From Gammaproteobacteria bacterium (GTDB taxonomy: Bacteria; Pseudomonadota; Gammaproteobacteria; Methylococcales; Methylomonadaceae), in contig JAHJSQ010000123.1 in assembly GCA_018830325.1 (NCBI GenBank), positions 1-38,436 of the forward strand: a stretch of 38,436 nt of DNA, read 5' to 3'. Each line of letters begins with the position of its first letter. Positions within the stretch are counted from its first letter, which is position 1. Under the pieces are notes generated by a model. That model was not told where the DNA came from and searched no databases. It saw nothing but the letters and a program-made list of their open reading frames with translations. A program made the position numbers and the translations under genes. Below are positions 8,183 to 16,296 of the stretch, piece by piece.

Positions 8183-9514
8183 ATGCAGACACAAGATCAT
8201 CATCCATTATTATCGGTATTAAGCGCTTCACAGACCCCTCGCTTTGTCGGACAGATTGTGACGATATTCGCCTGGCTGTTCATTCTGATACCGATATTCG
8301 CACTGTTTTTGCCCTGGCAACAAAACGTCAATGGTACAGGATATGTCTCGGCATTTGCCCCGCTTGAGCGACAACAAACCGTCGATTCGACGGTCTCAGG
8401 GCGAATCTTGCAATGGCACGTCAAGGAAGGCGCAAAGGTGAAAAAAGGCGATTTGTTGGTCGAAGTGAGCGATATCGACCCGTTATTGCCCGAACGCTTG
8501 AAACGGCAACGTGAAGCCAATATGGCCAAACTGGACGCTAAACAACGGGAACTCGCCTCTTACGAAATCCAAATCGACAGCTTGCTGACCGTGCGCGACA
8601 TGAAAGTCACCGCAGCGCAGTATAAATTGGACATGGCTCGGCAGAAGGTTGCTGCGGCATCCGAGGCTTTGGTTTCGGCGCAAGCATCATACGAAACGGC
8701 GCAACTGCAGCAAAAACGATTTTCACGCTTGTTGGGCGACGGCCTGGTTTCGCGGCGCGATTTCGAAGTTGCCGAACGCGACGCAATCGTCGGGATTCGC
8801 TCGCTAAACAGTGCGAAAGCCTCTCTGCAATCTGCAAAAGCCGAACAAAATGCCGCAGAGGCCGATATCAATCAAATTCGCGCCGATGCACAAGCCAAGA
8901 TCGATTCGACAAGCGCATCGAAGAACAAAATACTCGGCGAAATCGAGGATATCCGTAACAGCCTCGTCAGCAACGATGTCAGTATTGCCCGACAAAAATC
9001 GCAACGCATTACTGCGCCTCGAAGCGGCACCGTCTTACGCTTATTGGTAAATCCGCAAGGCCAAATCGTCAAACAAGGCGATCCGCTGTTGATTCTGGTA
9101 CCGGATATCGATGCTCGCGCGGTCGAAGTTTGGGTTTCCGGTAACGATGCGCCTCTGATTTTGCCAGGACATCATGCTCGATTGATGTTCGAAGGATGGC
9201 CCGCGATTCAATTCGTCGGTTGGCCTGAAGTCGCGGTCGGTACGTTCGGCGGCACTGTCGCCTTCGTCGATGCGAGCGACAATGGCCAAGGTAAATTCCG
9301 CGTAATGATCGTACCCGACGAAAGCGATCATTTGTGGCCTTCCGAGCGCTTTTTACGCCAAGGCGGCGCTGTCAAGGCTTGGATTCTGCTGGAACAAGTC
9401 AGTATCGGCTTCGAAATATGGCGGCAGTTGAACGGCTTCCCGCCGATGTTGACGCCGGAACATCCATATCGCGATCTAGACCGTATTCAAACATACAGAA
9501 AATCCGATAAATAG
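8183..9514 (+). CDS. HlyD-family membrane fusion protein
   Basis: This is the periplasmic adaptor that should link the preceding ABC transporter to the TolC-like protein that follows. One N-terminal membrane segment (about residues 20-44) precedes a split biotinyl-lipoyl-like half motif (VSGRILQWHVKEGAKVKKGD). A long alpha-helical hairpin rich in Ala/Gln/Lys (about 95-260) is followed by the second half motif (ITAPRSGTVLRLLVNPQGQI) and a beta-barrel region. I start at the ATG of 8183, 14 bases after the transporter stop. A TTG at 8135 in the same frame would overlap that gene and adds no family sequence. The product has 443 residues, a normal length. Confidence 0.9.
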   Translation: MQTQDHHPLLSVLSASQTPRFVGQIVTIFAWLFILIPIFALFLPWQQNVNGTGYVSAFAPLERQQTVDSTVSGRILQWHVKEGAKVKKGDLLVEVSDIDPLLPERLKRQREANMAKLDAKQRELASYEIQIDSLLTVRDMKVTAAQYKLDMARQKVAAASEALVSAQASYETAQLQQKRFSRLLGDGLVSRRDFEVAERDAIVGIRSLNSAKASLQSAKAEQNAAEADINQIRADAQAKIDSTSASKNKILGEIEDIRNSLVSNDVSIARQKSQRITAPRSGTVLRLLVNPQGQIVKQGDPLLILVPDIDARAVEVWVSGNDAPLILPGHHARLMFEGWPAIQFVGWPEVAVGTFGGTVAFVDASDNGQGKFRVMIVPDESDHLWPSERFLRQGGAVKAWILLEQVSIGFEIWRQLNGFPPMLTPEHPYRDLDRIQTYRKSDK

Positions 9515-9540
9515 CGCGTATTAACCAGAACAAACGATTT

Positions 9541-11316
9541 ATGTTGAAAACTCATTTCCCGGTTGCACGCCTTCACCGAAATTTGACGGTTTCCAGTGCA
9601 TTCGCTTTATTGTCGGGTTGTTCTTTCTATTTCGATACCGGGCCGAAACCGGAGCTGGCGCAAAAAGTCGAAGAACGTATGCAACGTGAAGAAGATTTAG
9701 CGCTGCCGGATCTGTCGAGAGCCGAGCCGAAATCACTCGACACCGCGATTGCCGAATTCAGAGCCGACCCGAAAAAACTGGATTTGACAGCACCTCCCGT
9801 TGTGCTCGAGGAAAAAGACACAAAAGAAGCCCCGGAAGAAAGCCATGCGCTGACGATCGCCGATGCGCGTGCTATGGCGCTGACCAACAATCTCGACTTG
9901 AAAATCGCACTGATCGACCCGAGCATCGCCGCCACGGTCGTCAGCGAAGAAGAGGCCCGGTTTGACGATCTGATTTTCGCGCGCGCCAAGTATTCGAATA
10001 AAGACACGCCTTTTCTCGACGGTGATGTCGTAAACTTCAAGGCTGTCGACAAAAACTCGCCGTTGAATGACGAAATCGCCAAGCTAGGCTACATGCCGCA
10101 AAGCGCCGAACAATGGGATGTCGAGGCCGGCATCATGATTCCGCTACGAACCGGCGGAACAGTGACACTCAGTACCCCGCTCGAAAACAAAAGCAAAAGC
10201 CGCTTCGTGGCCTCCGACCAATACCGAAGCGCGCTACGTTTCTCGATGAGCCAGCCGCTACTGCGCGATGCCGGTATATCGACCAATGTGGCCGGTATTC
10301 GGATCGCACGCTACGAACAACAAATCGTCGACCTCAAAACCCGACTGCAATCGATCCGCGTATTGGCCACGGTCGACAAGGCCTATTGGGCGCTTTACGC
10401 CGCCTGGGGCGAATTGGACATCCGCCGTCAACAATACGAAATCGCACAGCAAAATCTAACGATGGTCAAACGCCGCGTCGAAGAAGGACTGACCGCCGCG
10501 ATCGAAATCAACCGAGCCGAAATCGGCGTGGCCGAACGCATGGAGGCTTTGATCGTCGCAAATACCCGTCTCAAACTTAGTCAACGCCAATTATTGCAAT
10601 TTCTCAACGACAAGCGTTACGGCATCGATACATCCACGATTATGATTCCCGAAACCTCGCCGATGCTGGTCAGTTTCGATTTCGACCGCGAAGCTCTAGC
10701 CCGAAAAGCATTGGACGGCCGCCTAGAATTGCTGGAGTTGGAATTAAAACTCGCTGCCGACGCTACCAAGATCGACTATTTGGAAAATCAAACGCTACCG
10801 ATGTTCATGCTGGACTACAGCTACGGTTCGCAAGGCCGCGACTCCAACGATTTCGGGGGGGCTTACGGCGATACGTTTACCGGGCGCTACGACGATTGGT
10901 CGGTCGGCTTGAGACTAGAAATTCCGTTGACCAACGAACTGCGCAAATCGCGCCTGTCACGTGCCGTGCAACAAAGGCTACAACGTCTAACGACGCGCGA
11001 TTTAAAAGAACTGACCGTGCGCAGGGAAATTTACGATGCGATGGACACCGTATCGCAAAATTGGCAACGTATCATCGCAGCCCGGCAAAACGTCGTACTG
11101 GCCGGGGCCAACTACGACGCGGAACTCAAGCAATTTGCAGAAGGCTTACGGACGATGACCGAAGTATTGGAAATGCTCACCAAACTGGGCGATGCGCAAA
11201 TGAAGGAAGTCAGGGCTATTGCCGATTATCAAGTCGGGTTGATCGACCTAGCTTATGCAACCGGCACCCTTCTCGGTTACAGCAAAGTCGATCTGGCGGG
11301 ATTGATCTCGAAATGA
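9541..11316 (+). CDS. TolC-like outer-membrane efflux lipoprotein
   Basis: This 591-residue outer-membrane channel is the third component of the type I secretion set. A signal peptide ends with lipobox LLSGC (Cys about 27), so the protein is predicted to be lipidated. A charged, low-complexity linker (about 30-110) follows. Two OEP repeats then carry the helical barrel, with the family-like openings LTIADARAMALTNNLDL and later ALDGRLELLELELKL. It is longer than classical TolC by about 100 residues, largely because of the linker. It begins 26 bases after the hlyD-type gene and ends 61 bases from a convergent gene, so 6100-11316 is probably one transcript. Confidence 0.9.
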   Translation: MLKTHFPVARLHRNLTVSSAFALLSGCSFYFDTGPKPELAQKVEERMQREEDLALPDLSRAEPKSLDTAIAEFRADPKKLDLTAPPVVLEEKDTKEAPEESHALTIADARAMALTNNLDLKIALIDPSIAATVVSEEEARFDDLIFARAKYSNKDTPFLDGDVVNFKAVDKNSPLNDEIAKLGYMPQSAEQWDVEAGIMIPLRTGGTVTLSTPLENKSKSRFVASDQYRSALRFSMSQPLLRDAGISTNVAGIRIARYEQQIVDLKTRLQSIRVLATVDKAYWALYAAWGELDIRRQQYEIAQQNLTMVKRRVEEGLTAAIEINRAEIGVAERMEALIVANTRLKLSQRQLLQFLNDKRYGIDTSTIMIPETSPMLVSFDFDREALARKALDGRLELLELELKLAADATKIDYLENQTLPMFMLDYSYGSQGRDSNDFGGAYGDTFTGRYDDWSVGLRLEIPLTNELRKSRLSRAVQQRLQRLTTRDLKELTVRREIYDAMDTVSQNWQRIIAARQNVVLAGANYDAELKQFAEGLRTMTEVLEMLTKLGDAQMKEVRAIADYQVGLIDLAYATGTLLGYSKVDLAGLISK

Positions 11317-11377
11317 CGGGGCTCGAGACTCATAAGAAGTATAATGTGTTTATGAAAATTACACGGCCAATCCTGGA

Positions 11378-12229
11378 TCAGTCACTGCCCGTATCCGCAT
11401 ACTTATCGCCATCGAAACGATATACGGCGTCTTCGACCGGTTTAACCGGATGTTGCTCATCGCCGCTTTGGGTGCCGGTTCGTGCGACTAATAAATCCGG
11501 ATAGCCGTGATGAATATCGCTTAATACCGAAATAGTGCCGGTATAAGACCAACAAGGAATCGTAATCCCGGAAGGCAGCGGCTTATCGTCGCAGGCCCCG
11601 GCATTATTGCCGCCGGTCTGCACAAAGCCTAAATCCGTCCAGGTCATGCCGTCGAAACCGAACAACACCTTGCCCTCATCGAAATAACCGCCCATGCCGT
11701 AGCCGAAGTCGAGCATGAACGCGATCCTCTTGGGCGATAAAGTCAAAATTTCCGCCTGCTTAATATCGGGCGCTTCGCCCCAGGAACCGATTTCACCGAT
11801 TCCTGTTTGCATGCCGATTGCGCGCCAGCCATCCGAATCCAACCGGTAAGTCGCCGCACCGACCTTGACGCCTTGCACATGACTATCCAGCGGCGTGCCC
11901 GTTTCCGGGTCGATTTTCTGAGTCTTGCCGAATATCACATGATAATCATGACCGCCGATCGCGAAACTTTGCTCGAACCAAAAACCGGCTAATTCCCCGG
12001 ATTCGGTTTTAATCGATTCGCCGGAGAATTCGTTATCGTACAATTCTTGCAATGCGGCGGAAGTATCCGGTTTCGAAAAGCGACTAACCGTTTCGGGCGC
12101 GGTTTCTTGCGCCAAGTCGAAAACTGTCCGGTCTAGGGAAAAATAAGCCGCCAAACCGATCACCGCTAGCGTCGCGATCGAGCCGATGAACAGTGTTTTC
12201 CTGGATTTTGGACCGTTATCAGTTTGCAT
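11378..12229 (-). CDS. Membrane-anchored protein of unknown function
   Basis: I do not recognise this 283-residue protein. A short basic N-terminus is followed by one hydrophobic segment (about residues 12-30), consistent with an uncleaved anchor or signal peptide, so the rest is probably periplasmic. The body is rich in aromatic and glycine residues (FGYGMGGYFDEGKVLFGFDG), with two cysteines about 13 residues apart near residue 215 that could form a disulfide. Its gene starts 36 bases after the stop of the TonB receptor gene on the same strand, so it probably belongs to that operon and may help handle the imported ligand. No enzymatic motif is seen. Confidence 0.75.
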   Translation of the reverse strand: MQTDNGPKSRKTLFIGSIATLAVIGLAAYFSLDRTVFDLAQETAPETVSRFSKPDTSAALQELYDNEFSGESIKTESGELAGFWFEQSFAIGGHDYHVIFGKTQKIDPETGTPLDSHVQGVKVGAATYRLDSDGWRAIGMQTGIGEIGSWGEAPDIKQAEILTLSPKRIAFMLDFGYGMGGYFDEGKVLFGFDGMTWTDLGFVQTGGNNAGACDDKPLPSGITIPCWSYTGTISVLSDIHHGYPDLLVARTGTQSGDEQHPVKPVEDAVYRFDGDKYADTGSD

Positions 12230-12265
12230 AATAGTGTTAGCGGGTAAGCTTGCCGATGAATAAGC

Positions 12266-14320
12266 CTAAAAACTCAACCGCGCGCCGGTATAGACGAAGC
12301 GCCCGGCTTGCGGCAGCGCATAGGACTCCTGATAGTCCGCATCGAGAATATTATCGGCACCTACATAAATAGCGGCCTGATTATTGAAAAAACTGTAGTT
12401 CAGTTTCATATTCAATAAAGTGTATGCCTCTAGCCGCGCTTTTTGCAGCGGTAAATTGCGCGAATAGTAATATTCGTCGGCGACATGCATCACGTTCAAA
12501 TAACCGGAAAATCCATAACCGAACTGATAATCGGTCTCGAACGCCAGTTTGTGCTTCGGGCGGTATTGTAACTCGTCGCGGCCTTCGGTGTCGGACCGGT
12601 CCCGGCTGTGGAGATAAGTGTAACTGGTGCGCAGCAGCAAGTCGTCGATAAAACGGGATTCGCCGATGATTTCTACGCCCTGGAACTCGTATTTGGCAAA
12701 ATTACGGAAGAAACCGTCATTATCGCGTTCGATAAAATTTTCAACATCGTTCAAAAAGCCGGTCACGCCGATTTGAGTCCTTCCCGGCAATTGTTGCATG
12801 ATGCCTGCCTCGTAATTATAGGAGGTTTCGAAGCGCAGATTCGGGTCGCCGCCGTTGCCGTCGTATAGTTGGCGTATCGACGGCACTCTGATTTTGCGCG
12901 ACGCCGACGCGCGTAAACGCGTATCGGTCGGCAGGTCGTAATGCGCGCCGGCAATGAAGGAGCTGTCGTCCGCGCTGCTGTTATCGTCCCGAAACAGCCA
13001 GTGATGTCCGTAGCCCAATGCGATGCCGAGATTTTCGATCGGCGAAAAGGTCAGTTCGGCGGCCGTAGAGACGACGCCGATGCTTCGGTTTTCATCGACG
13101 TCGCGCAGTCCGAAGCGTTGCGAGGCACCTCCTCCTCCTCCGCCTCCACCACCTCCGCCGGCAGACAGTCTGACATCGCGAATAACGCCTTGCTGCTCCC
13201 AGCTTTCCTCGCGCGCATCGCCCATGATCGTCAGTTGCCCGCCCCAGCCATGATCGTAGCTGGTTTGCGTATGACCGCCGGCGATTCGGGTCGAGCTGCT
13301 CAAGTCGAACGTACCGTTGACGCGATCGCTGCTCATTGACGACAGGGTTGCGTCGTCGTATCGGTTGCCCTGCTCGTCGACGATGTTCAGGTAAGCCCAA
13401 TTTTTCGACGACCAAGGCCCTTCGGGATCATAGGCCACCGAGAATTGGGACGCATAAATCGCTTCGTCATTGACCCGTTCGTAACGCGGGCGGTTGGCGA
13501 ATACGTCGGTATTGTCGTTGATCACGCTCGATGGAATGCCGTGTTCACCCTGGGCGTGATTGAACGAAAGCCCGAGACTCCAATCGTCGTTGGGACGGTA
13601 ACCGGCGTTGGCGTAGACGTTGGTTCGGCGCCGATCGCTGTTATTTCTAAGTCCTCCGCTTTCCTCCGGCGTACCGACGAAATCGCGAGACAATGGAAAA
13701 CCGTCGCGGTCCTGATGGCTCAGGCTGACTCTGAAATCGGCATTGTCGATGCCGCCGGACGCGCTACCCCAGATGCGTTGATGGCCGCGATCACCGACCT
13801 CACCAGCCGCTTGCGCATGAAAACCCGTAGCGCCTTTTTTCGTGATGATGTTGATCACGGCCGCCTCGGCACCTTCGCCGTAGAGCTCCGAACTGGCGCC
13901 GGAAGTCAGTTTGATTTTCGCGATCGATTCGGTCGGAATCATAGTCGGATCGAATTGGCCGTCGAATGTCGAATTGAACGGTACGCCGTTGATCAGCAGC
14001 TTGACTTGCCGGGTTCTGAAGCCTCTGACATCGATGCGCGGTGTGCCGTCGGCACCGGTACGAATATTGACACCGGGCAACAGTTCGATCGCTTCGTCGA
14101 GCGTTCTGGCGGCCTTGCGCTCGATATCCAACGCATTCAGTTCGTAGACCGTCGCGATCGCTTCGACGCCAGGATCTTCGCCGCGTACGACGATTTCGCC
14201 TAAATGGTAAACTTCATCGTCGGCCATGTCCGAAGCCGTAGCCAACGGTAAAAACAAAGCCAGAGAGCAGCCTGCCAGGCGGATTTTAGCGGTGTGTTCG
14301 TGTGTTGCGGATCGAGTCAT
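12266..14320 (-). CDS. TonB-dependent outer-membrane receptor
   Basis: This receptor of about 684 residues imports an unknown ligand using TonB energy. A signal peptide (to about residue 31) precedes a TonB-box-like EIVVRG. The plug domain follows, with TLDEAIELLPGVNIR, RIDVRGFR and ASSELYGEGAEAAVINIITK, and then a 22-strand-type barrel. The C-terminus ends with the expected aromatic residue (GARLSF). I start at the ATG of 14320; an in-frame extension to 14758 overlaps the upstream gene and lacks a signal sequence. Residues 387-397 are eleven consecutive glycines in a predicted extracellular loop. The gene lies between a small membrane protein gene (26-base gap) and the unknown anchored protein gene. 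Confidence 0.92.
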   Translation of the reverse strand: MTRSATHEHTAKIRLAGCSLALFLPLATASDMADDEVYHLGEIVVRGEDPGVEAIATVYELNALDIERKAARTLDEAIELLPGVNIRTGADGTPRIDVRGFRTRQVKLLINGVPFNSTFDGQFDPTMIPTESIAKIKLTSGASSELYGEGAEAAVINIITKKGATGFHAQAAGEVGDRGHQRIWGSASGGIDNADFRVSLSHQDRDGFPLSRDFVGTPEESGGLRNNSDRRRTNVYANAGYRPNDDWSLGLSFNHAQGEHGIPSSVINDNTDVFANRPRYERVNDEAIYASQFSVAYDPEGPWSSKNWAYLNIVDEQGNRYDDATLSSMSSDRVNGTFDLSSSTRIAGGHTQTSYDHGWGGQLTIMGDAREESWEQQGVIRDVRLSAGGGGGGGGGGGASQRFGLRDVDENRSIGVVSTAAELTFSPIENLGIALGYGHHWLFRDDNSSADDSSFIAGAHYDLPTDTRLRASASRKIRVPSIRQLYDGNGGDPNLRFETSYNYEAGIMQQLPGRTQIGVTGFLNDVENFIERDNDGFFRNFAKYEFQGVEIIGESRFIDDLLLRTSYTYLHSRDRSDTEGRDELQYRPKHKLAFETDYQFGYGFSGYLNVMHVADEYYYSRNLPLQKARLEAYTLLNMKLNYSFFNNQAAIYVGADNILDADYQESYALPQAGRFVYTGARLSF
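13128..13160 (-). repeat. GGN triplet tract coding for eleven glycines
   Basis: Thirty-three bases read on the minus strand as a run of GGN codons, several of them identical GGA. The tract sits between two predicted barrel strands of the TonB receptor. Slippage would add or remove glycines without shifting frame, so length could vary between strains. Confidence 0.9.
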
Positions 14321-14346
14321 GATTAAGAGCCCCGCCGAGACTGGAA

Positions 14347-14937
14347 TTAGCGATGAAAAAAGAGGTGACGACGTTGCGAGAATCCGGCCAGCACCGCACC
14401 GGCCAAGCCGCCGATAAAGCCGAAACCGAAATGCGTCGATACCGGATACCACAAACCGCTGGTCAAGGAATGATGCTCGATGCCTAGATAGAACAGTTCG
14501 ATCCAGTTCAGCAGAGGACGCACCGAATGCGCGGCGGCCGCGATCAGCGCCAGGTAAAAAGCATAGCGCCGCCACTGCTTGTCGGCCCGATACAGCAGAT
14601 CGACGATGACGCCGGTTATCCAATAAGAGGCGGCGGCCAGCGGCTCGATCGCGCCTGCAAGCGGCAATAAAGAAGCCGATGCCGCGCCGAATGCCGTAAC
14701 CGTACAGGCCCAACGATAGGTCGAGCCGGTCCGGGCGAAAATCAGAATCGCCATCCATTCCAGGCCGTGACGGCCCGGCATTCTGAGCGGCCAGCGAAAC
14801 AATTCATGCAGCACGACTGCCAAAACGCCGGCCGCCAGCAGCCACGCCATCGTTTTCAGACCGGCCCGGTCGCTCAATTCAATAGGTTTTAATGACGGAT
14901 TTAGGAACAACCCGCCACCGATCGTTTGTATCGTCAT
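14347..14937 (-). CDS. Small polytopic membrane protein, possible ECF S-component
   Basis: This 196-residue inner-membrane protein has about five or six hydrophobic segments (near 29-47, 55-72, 77-99, 102-118, 123-142 and 165-187). Size, spacing and loops such as MPGRHGLEWMAILIF recall S-components of energy-coupling-factor transporters, but this is inference and no EcfA/EcfT gene is nearby. The ATG at 14937 is preferred because GGAG lies seven bases upstream, which makes the gene overlap the TiaS-like gene by 59 bases; an internal ATG at 14850 has a poorer site. The TonB receptor gene follows 26 bases later. Together they suggest outer- and inner-membrane steps of one uptake route. Confidence 0.7.
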   Translation of the reverse strand: MTIQTIGGGLFLNPSLKPIELSDRAGLKTMAWLLAAGVLAVVLHELFRWPLRMPGRHGLEWMAILIFARTGSTYRWACTVTAFGAASASLLPLAGAIEPLAAASYWITGVIVDLLYRADKQWRRYAFYLALIAAAAHSVRPLLNWIELFYLGIEHHSLTSGLWYPVSTHFGFGFIGGLAGAVLAGFSQRRHLFFHR

Positions 14938-15628
14938 TCGTTTTCTCCACCAATAAAACAGCTTTTCCGTCCAGCAGCACCGGGCGGGCCCATTCGCTCA
15001 TCGACACGATCGCACCGGAATCGCTGACAGCGATGCCTTCGACGGTTTGCACTCGCTCGATATCGGTCAATTCCTGCAGTCGGCTCAAGGGATAGTCGCC
15101 CGGCTCCAATTCGCGCATGCCGCGCAAACCGATGTAACGCCCATCGTTGCCTCCTGCGCGCAAGCCGACGGCCGCCAACGCGCCGATCACGCCGCCCTGA
15201 TCGCCGGTCAAGCCTTCCAAATGAAAGCCGGAACGCTTCGCCAACGAACGGCTGTCTTGTTGCGTGAACACTTCGGATTTCGCCCGTCGGCCGAAATCCC
15301 GGACGTCGGCGCAGACTTCGCCGGCCGGCGCGATGCACAAGCCGGCATCGGAACCTTCCGCGCATTCGCGCAGCAGATAATCGCGGCAAAATTCGGTCAG
15401 GTCTTCCATTTCCCTGGATTCGACGGCAACCGCCATGCACGCGGAACTGTTATGCGACGTATAAGGAATCAACGGGCTGACGAACAACTGATGACGCGTG
15501 ATGCCGAATACCCGCGCGATCCGGTTTTCGGTCAGCAACCTACCCAATTCGCGCACCCGAAACCCGGTTCCCCGGCTTTCGAGATTATCGGTATCGTCGA
15601 TGCCGATCAGTAAGTCGATTGTGTGCAT
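14879..15628 (-). CDS. TiaS-like (COG1571-type) ATP-binding domain protein
   Basis: The 249-residue protein starts with LLIGIDDTDNLESRGTGFRV. This resembles the IGIDDTD motif of the kinase domain of archaeal TiaS, which activates a tRNA cytidine for agmatine transfer. Only the kinase-like and following ferredoxin-like regions would fit in 249 residues. The RNA-binding C-terminal half of TiaS (about 420 residues) is absent, so tRNA modification is unlikely. It may be a nucleotide-dependent ligase or kinase acting on a small molecule. It is the first gene of a four-gene minus-strand set with a membrane protein and a TonB receptor, suggesting a job tied to an imported ligand. Identification rests on motif resemblance, not a search. 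Confidence 0.65.
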   Translation of the reverse strand: MHTIDLLIGIDDTDNLESRGTGFRVRELGRLLTENRIARVFGITRHQLFVSPLIPYTSHNSSACMAVAVESREMEDLTEFCRDYLLRECAEGSDAGLCIAPAGEVCADVRDFGRRAKSEVFTQQDSRSLAKRSGFHLEGLTGDQGGVIGALAAVGLRAGGNDGRYIGLRGMRELEPGDYPLSRLQELTDIERVQTVEGIAVSDSGAIVSMSEWARPVLLDGKAVLLVEKTNDDTNDRWRVVPKSVIKTY

Positions 15629-16296
15629 TTGTATTTTTTATACGATAGCAAGGTAAAAAACGGACATATATGTAAAAAACGCATATTAACACACAAATAT
15701 GGGCTTAAAAATCTTACAGATTTTGAGGGTAGGGATCTAAGGAGGTGACTAAATGTGAGCGGGGACGAAAAAGCTTGGCGCAAAATTTTTCTCCTGATTA
15801 GCAAGATGCTTCTGCTTGCCGAAACCAAGTGTCCAAGCAGGGGCCAGTCGTAGTCGCAAAAACTAAAATATGCTGTTACCCAAGCTCCAGCTTGGCTAAC
15901 CTGTTCAGGAAGCTCTAGCTTCCCGACAATCAAGAAAAATTGAACGAGCAAGTCGCGGGGTTGATTGAGAGTGAGCGGAGGTTGTGTCGGTCTCAGGAAG
16001 CTCTTGCCCTGAGCATGTCGAAGGGGGAGCTTCCGGGGTGTTTTTCCCAAGCTGGAGCTTGGGAAAGAGCGTGATGTGGGTGGCTGTTTTTATCTTGACG
16101 CGCATGGCTTACGAACCCCGTCTTTCTAGGGGTTATGTCGATCTTTGGGCTTTAGCTGAAGAAACTTGCTAATCAGGATTTTTCTTGAACGATTGCTCGA
16201 TAAAGGATGAGGGGCATTACAGATCGGGTCACTGATCGGAGGATGGAGCATGTGTTGACCCACACAGGTCCGATTAGCAGGATCGGACGCAAGGAT
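15629..16296. other. 668-bp spacer carrying a repeat element
   Basis: No gene is supported. A 147-codon minus-strand frame here is built from repeat sequence. The bulk is a 387-bp element with terminal inverted repeats (15792-16178). A stem-loop, GTCCGAT (16268-16274) pairing with ATCGGAC (16282-16288), lies just past the regulator stop codon and could mark its transcript end, though no U-tract follows. An 18-bp tag at 16259-16276 recurs exactly at 24685-24702. Confidence 0.6.
15792..16178. mobile_element. 387-bp element with 14-bp perfect terminal inverted repeats
   Basis: TCCTGATTAGCAAG (15792-15805) is the exact reverse complement of CTTGCTAATCAGGA (16165-16178), with partial similarity continuing inward. 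The interior is rich in short palindromes such as CCCAAGCTGGAGCTTGGG (16047-16064) and a mirrored version near 15890. The right third matches repeat R1 copy A at the window start. It is too short for a transposase, so a non-autonomous element or MITE is the likely interpretation. I could not define a target duplication. Confidence 0.65.

Noticed and set aside
14321-14758. N-terminal extension of the TonB receptor frame
   Set aside because: It overlaps the small membrane protein gene in another frame, is arginine-rich, and would bury the signal peptide that begins at 14320.
15607-16050. 147-codon minus-strand frame
   Set aside because: It runs through the palindromic repeat element and overlaps the start of the TiaS-like gene; no family resemblance.
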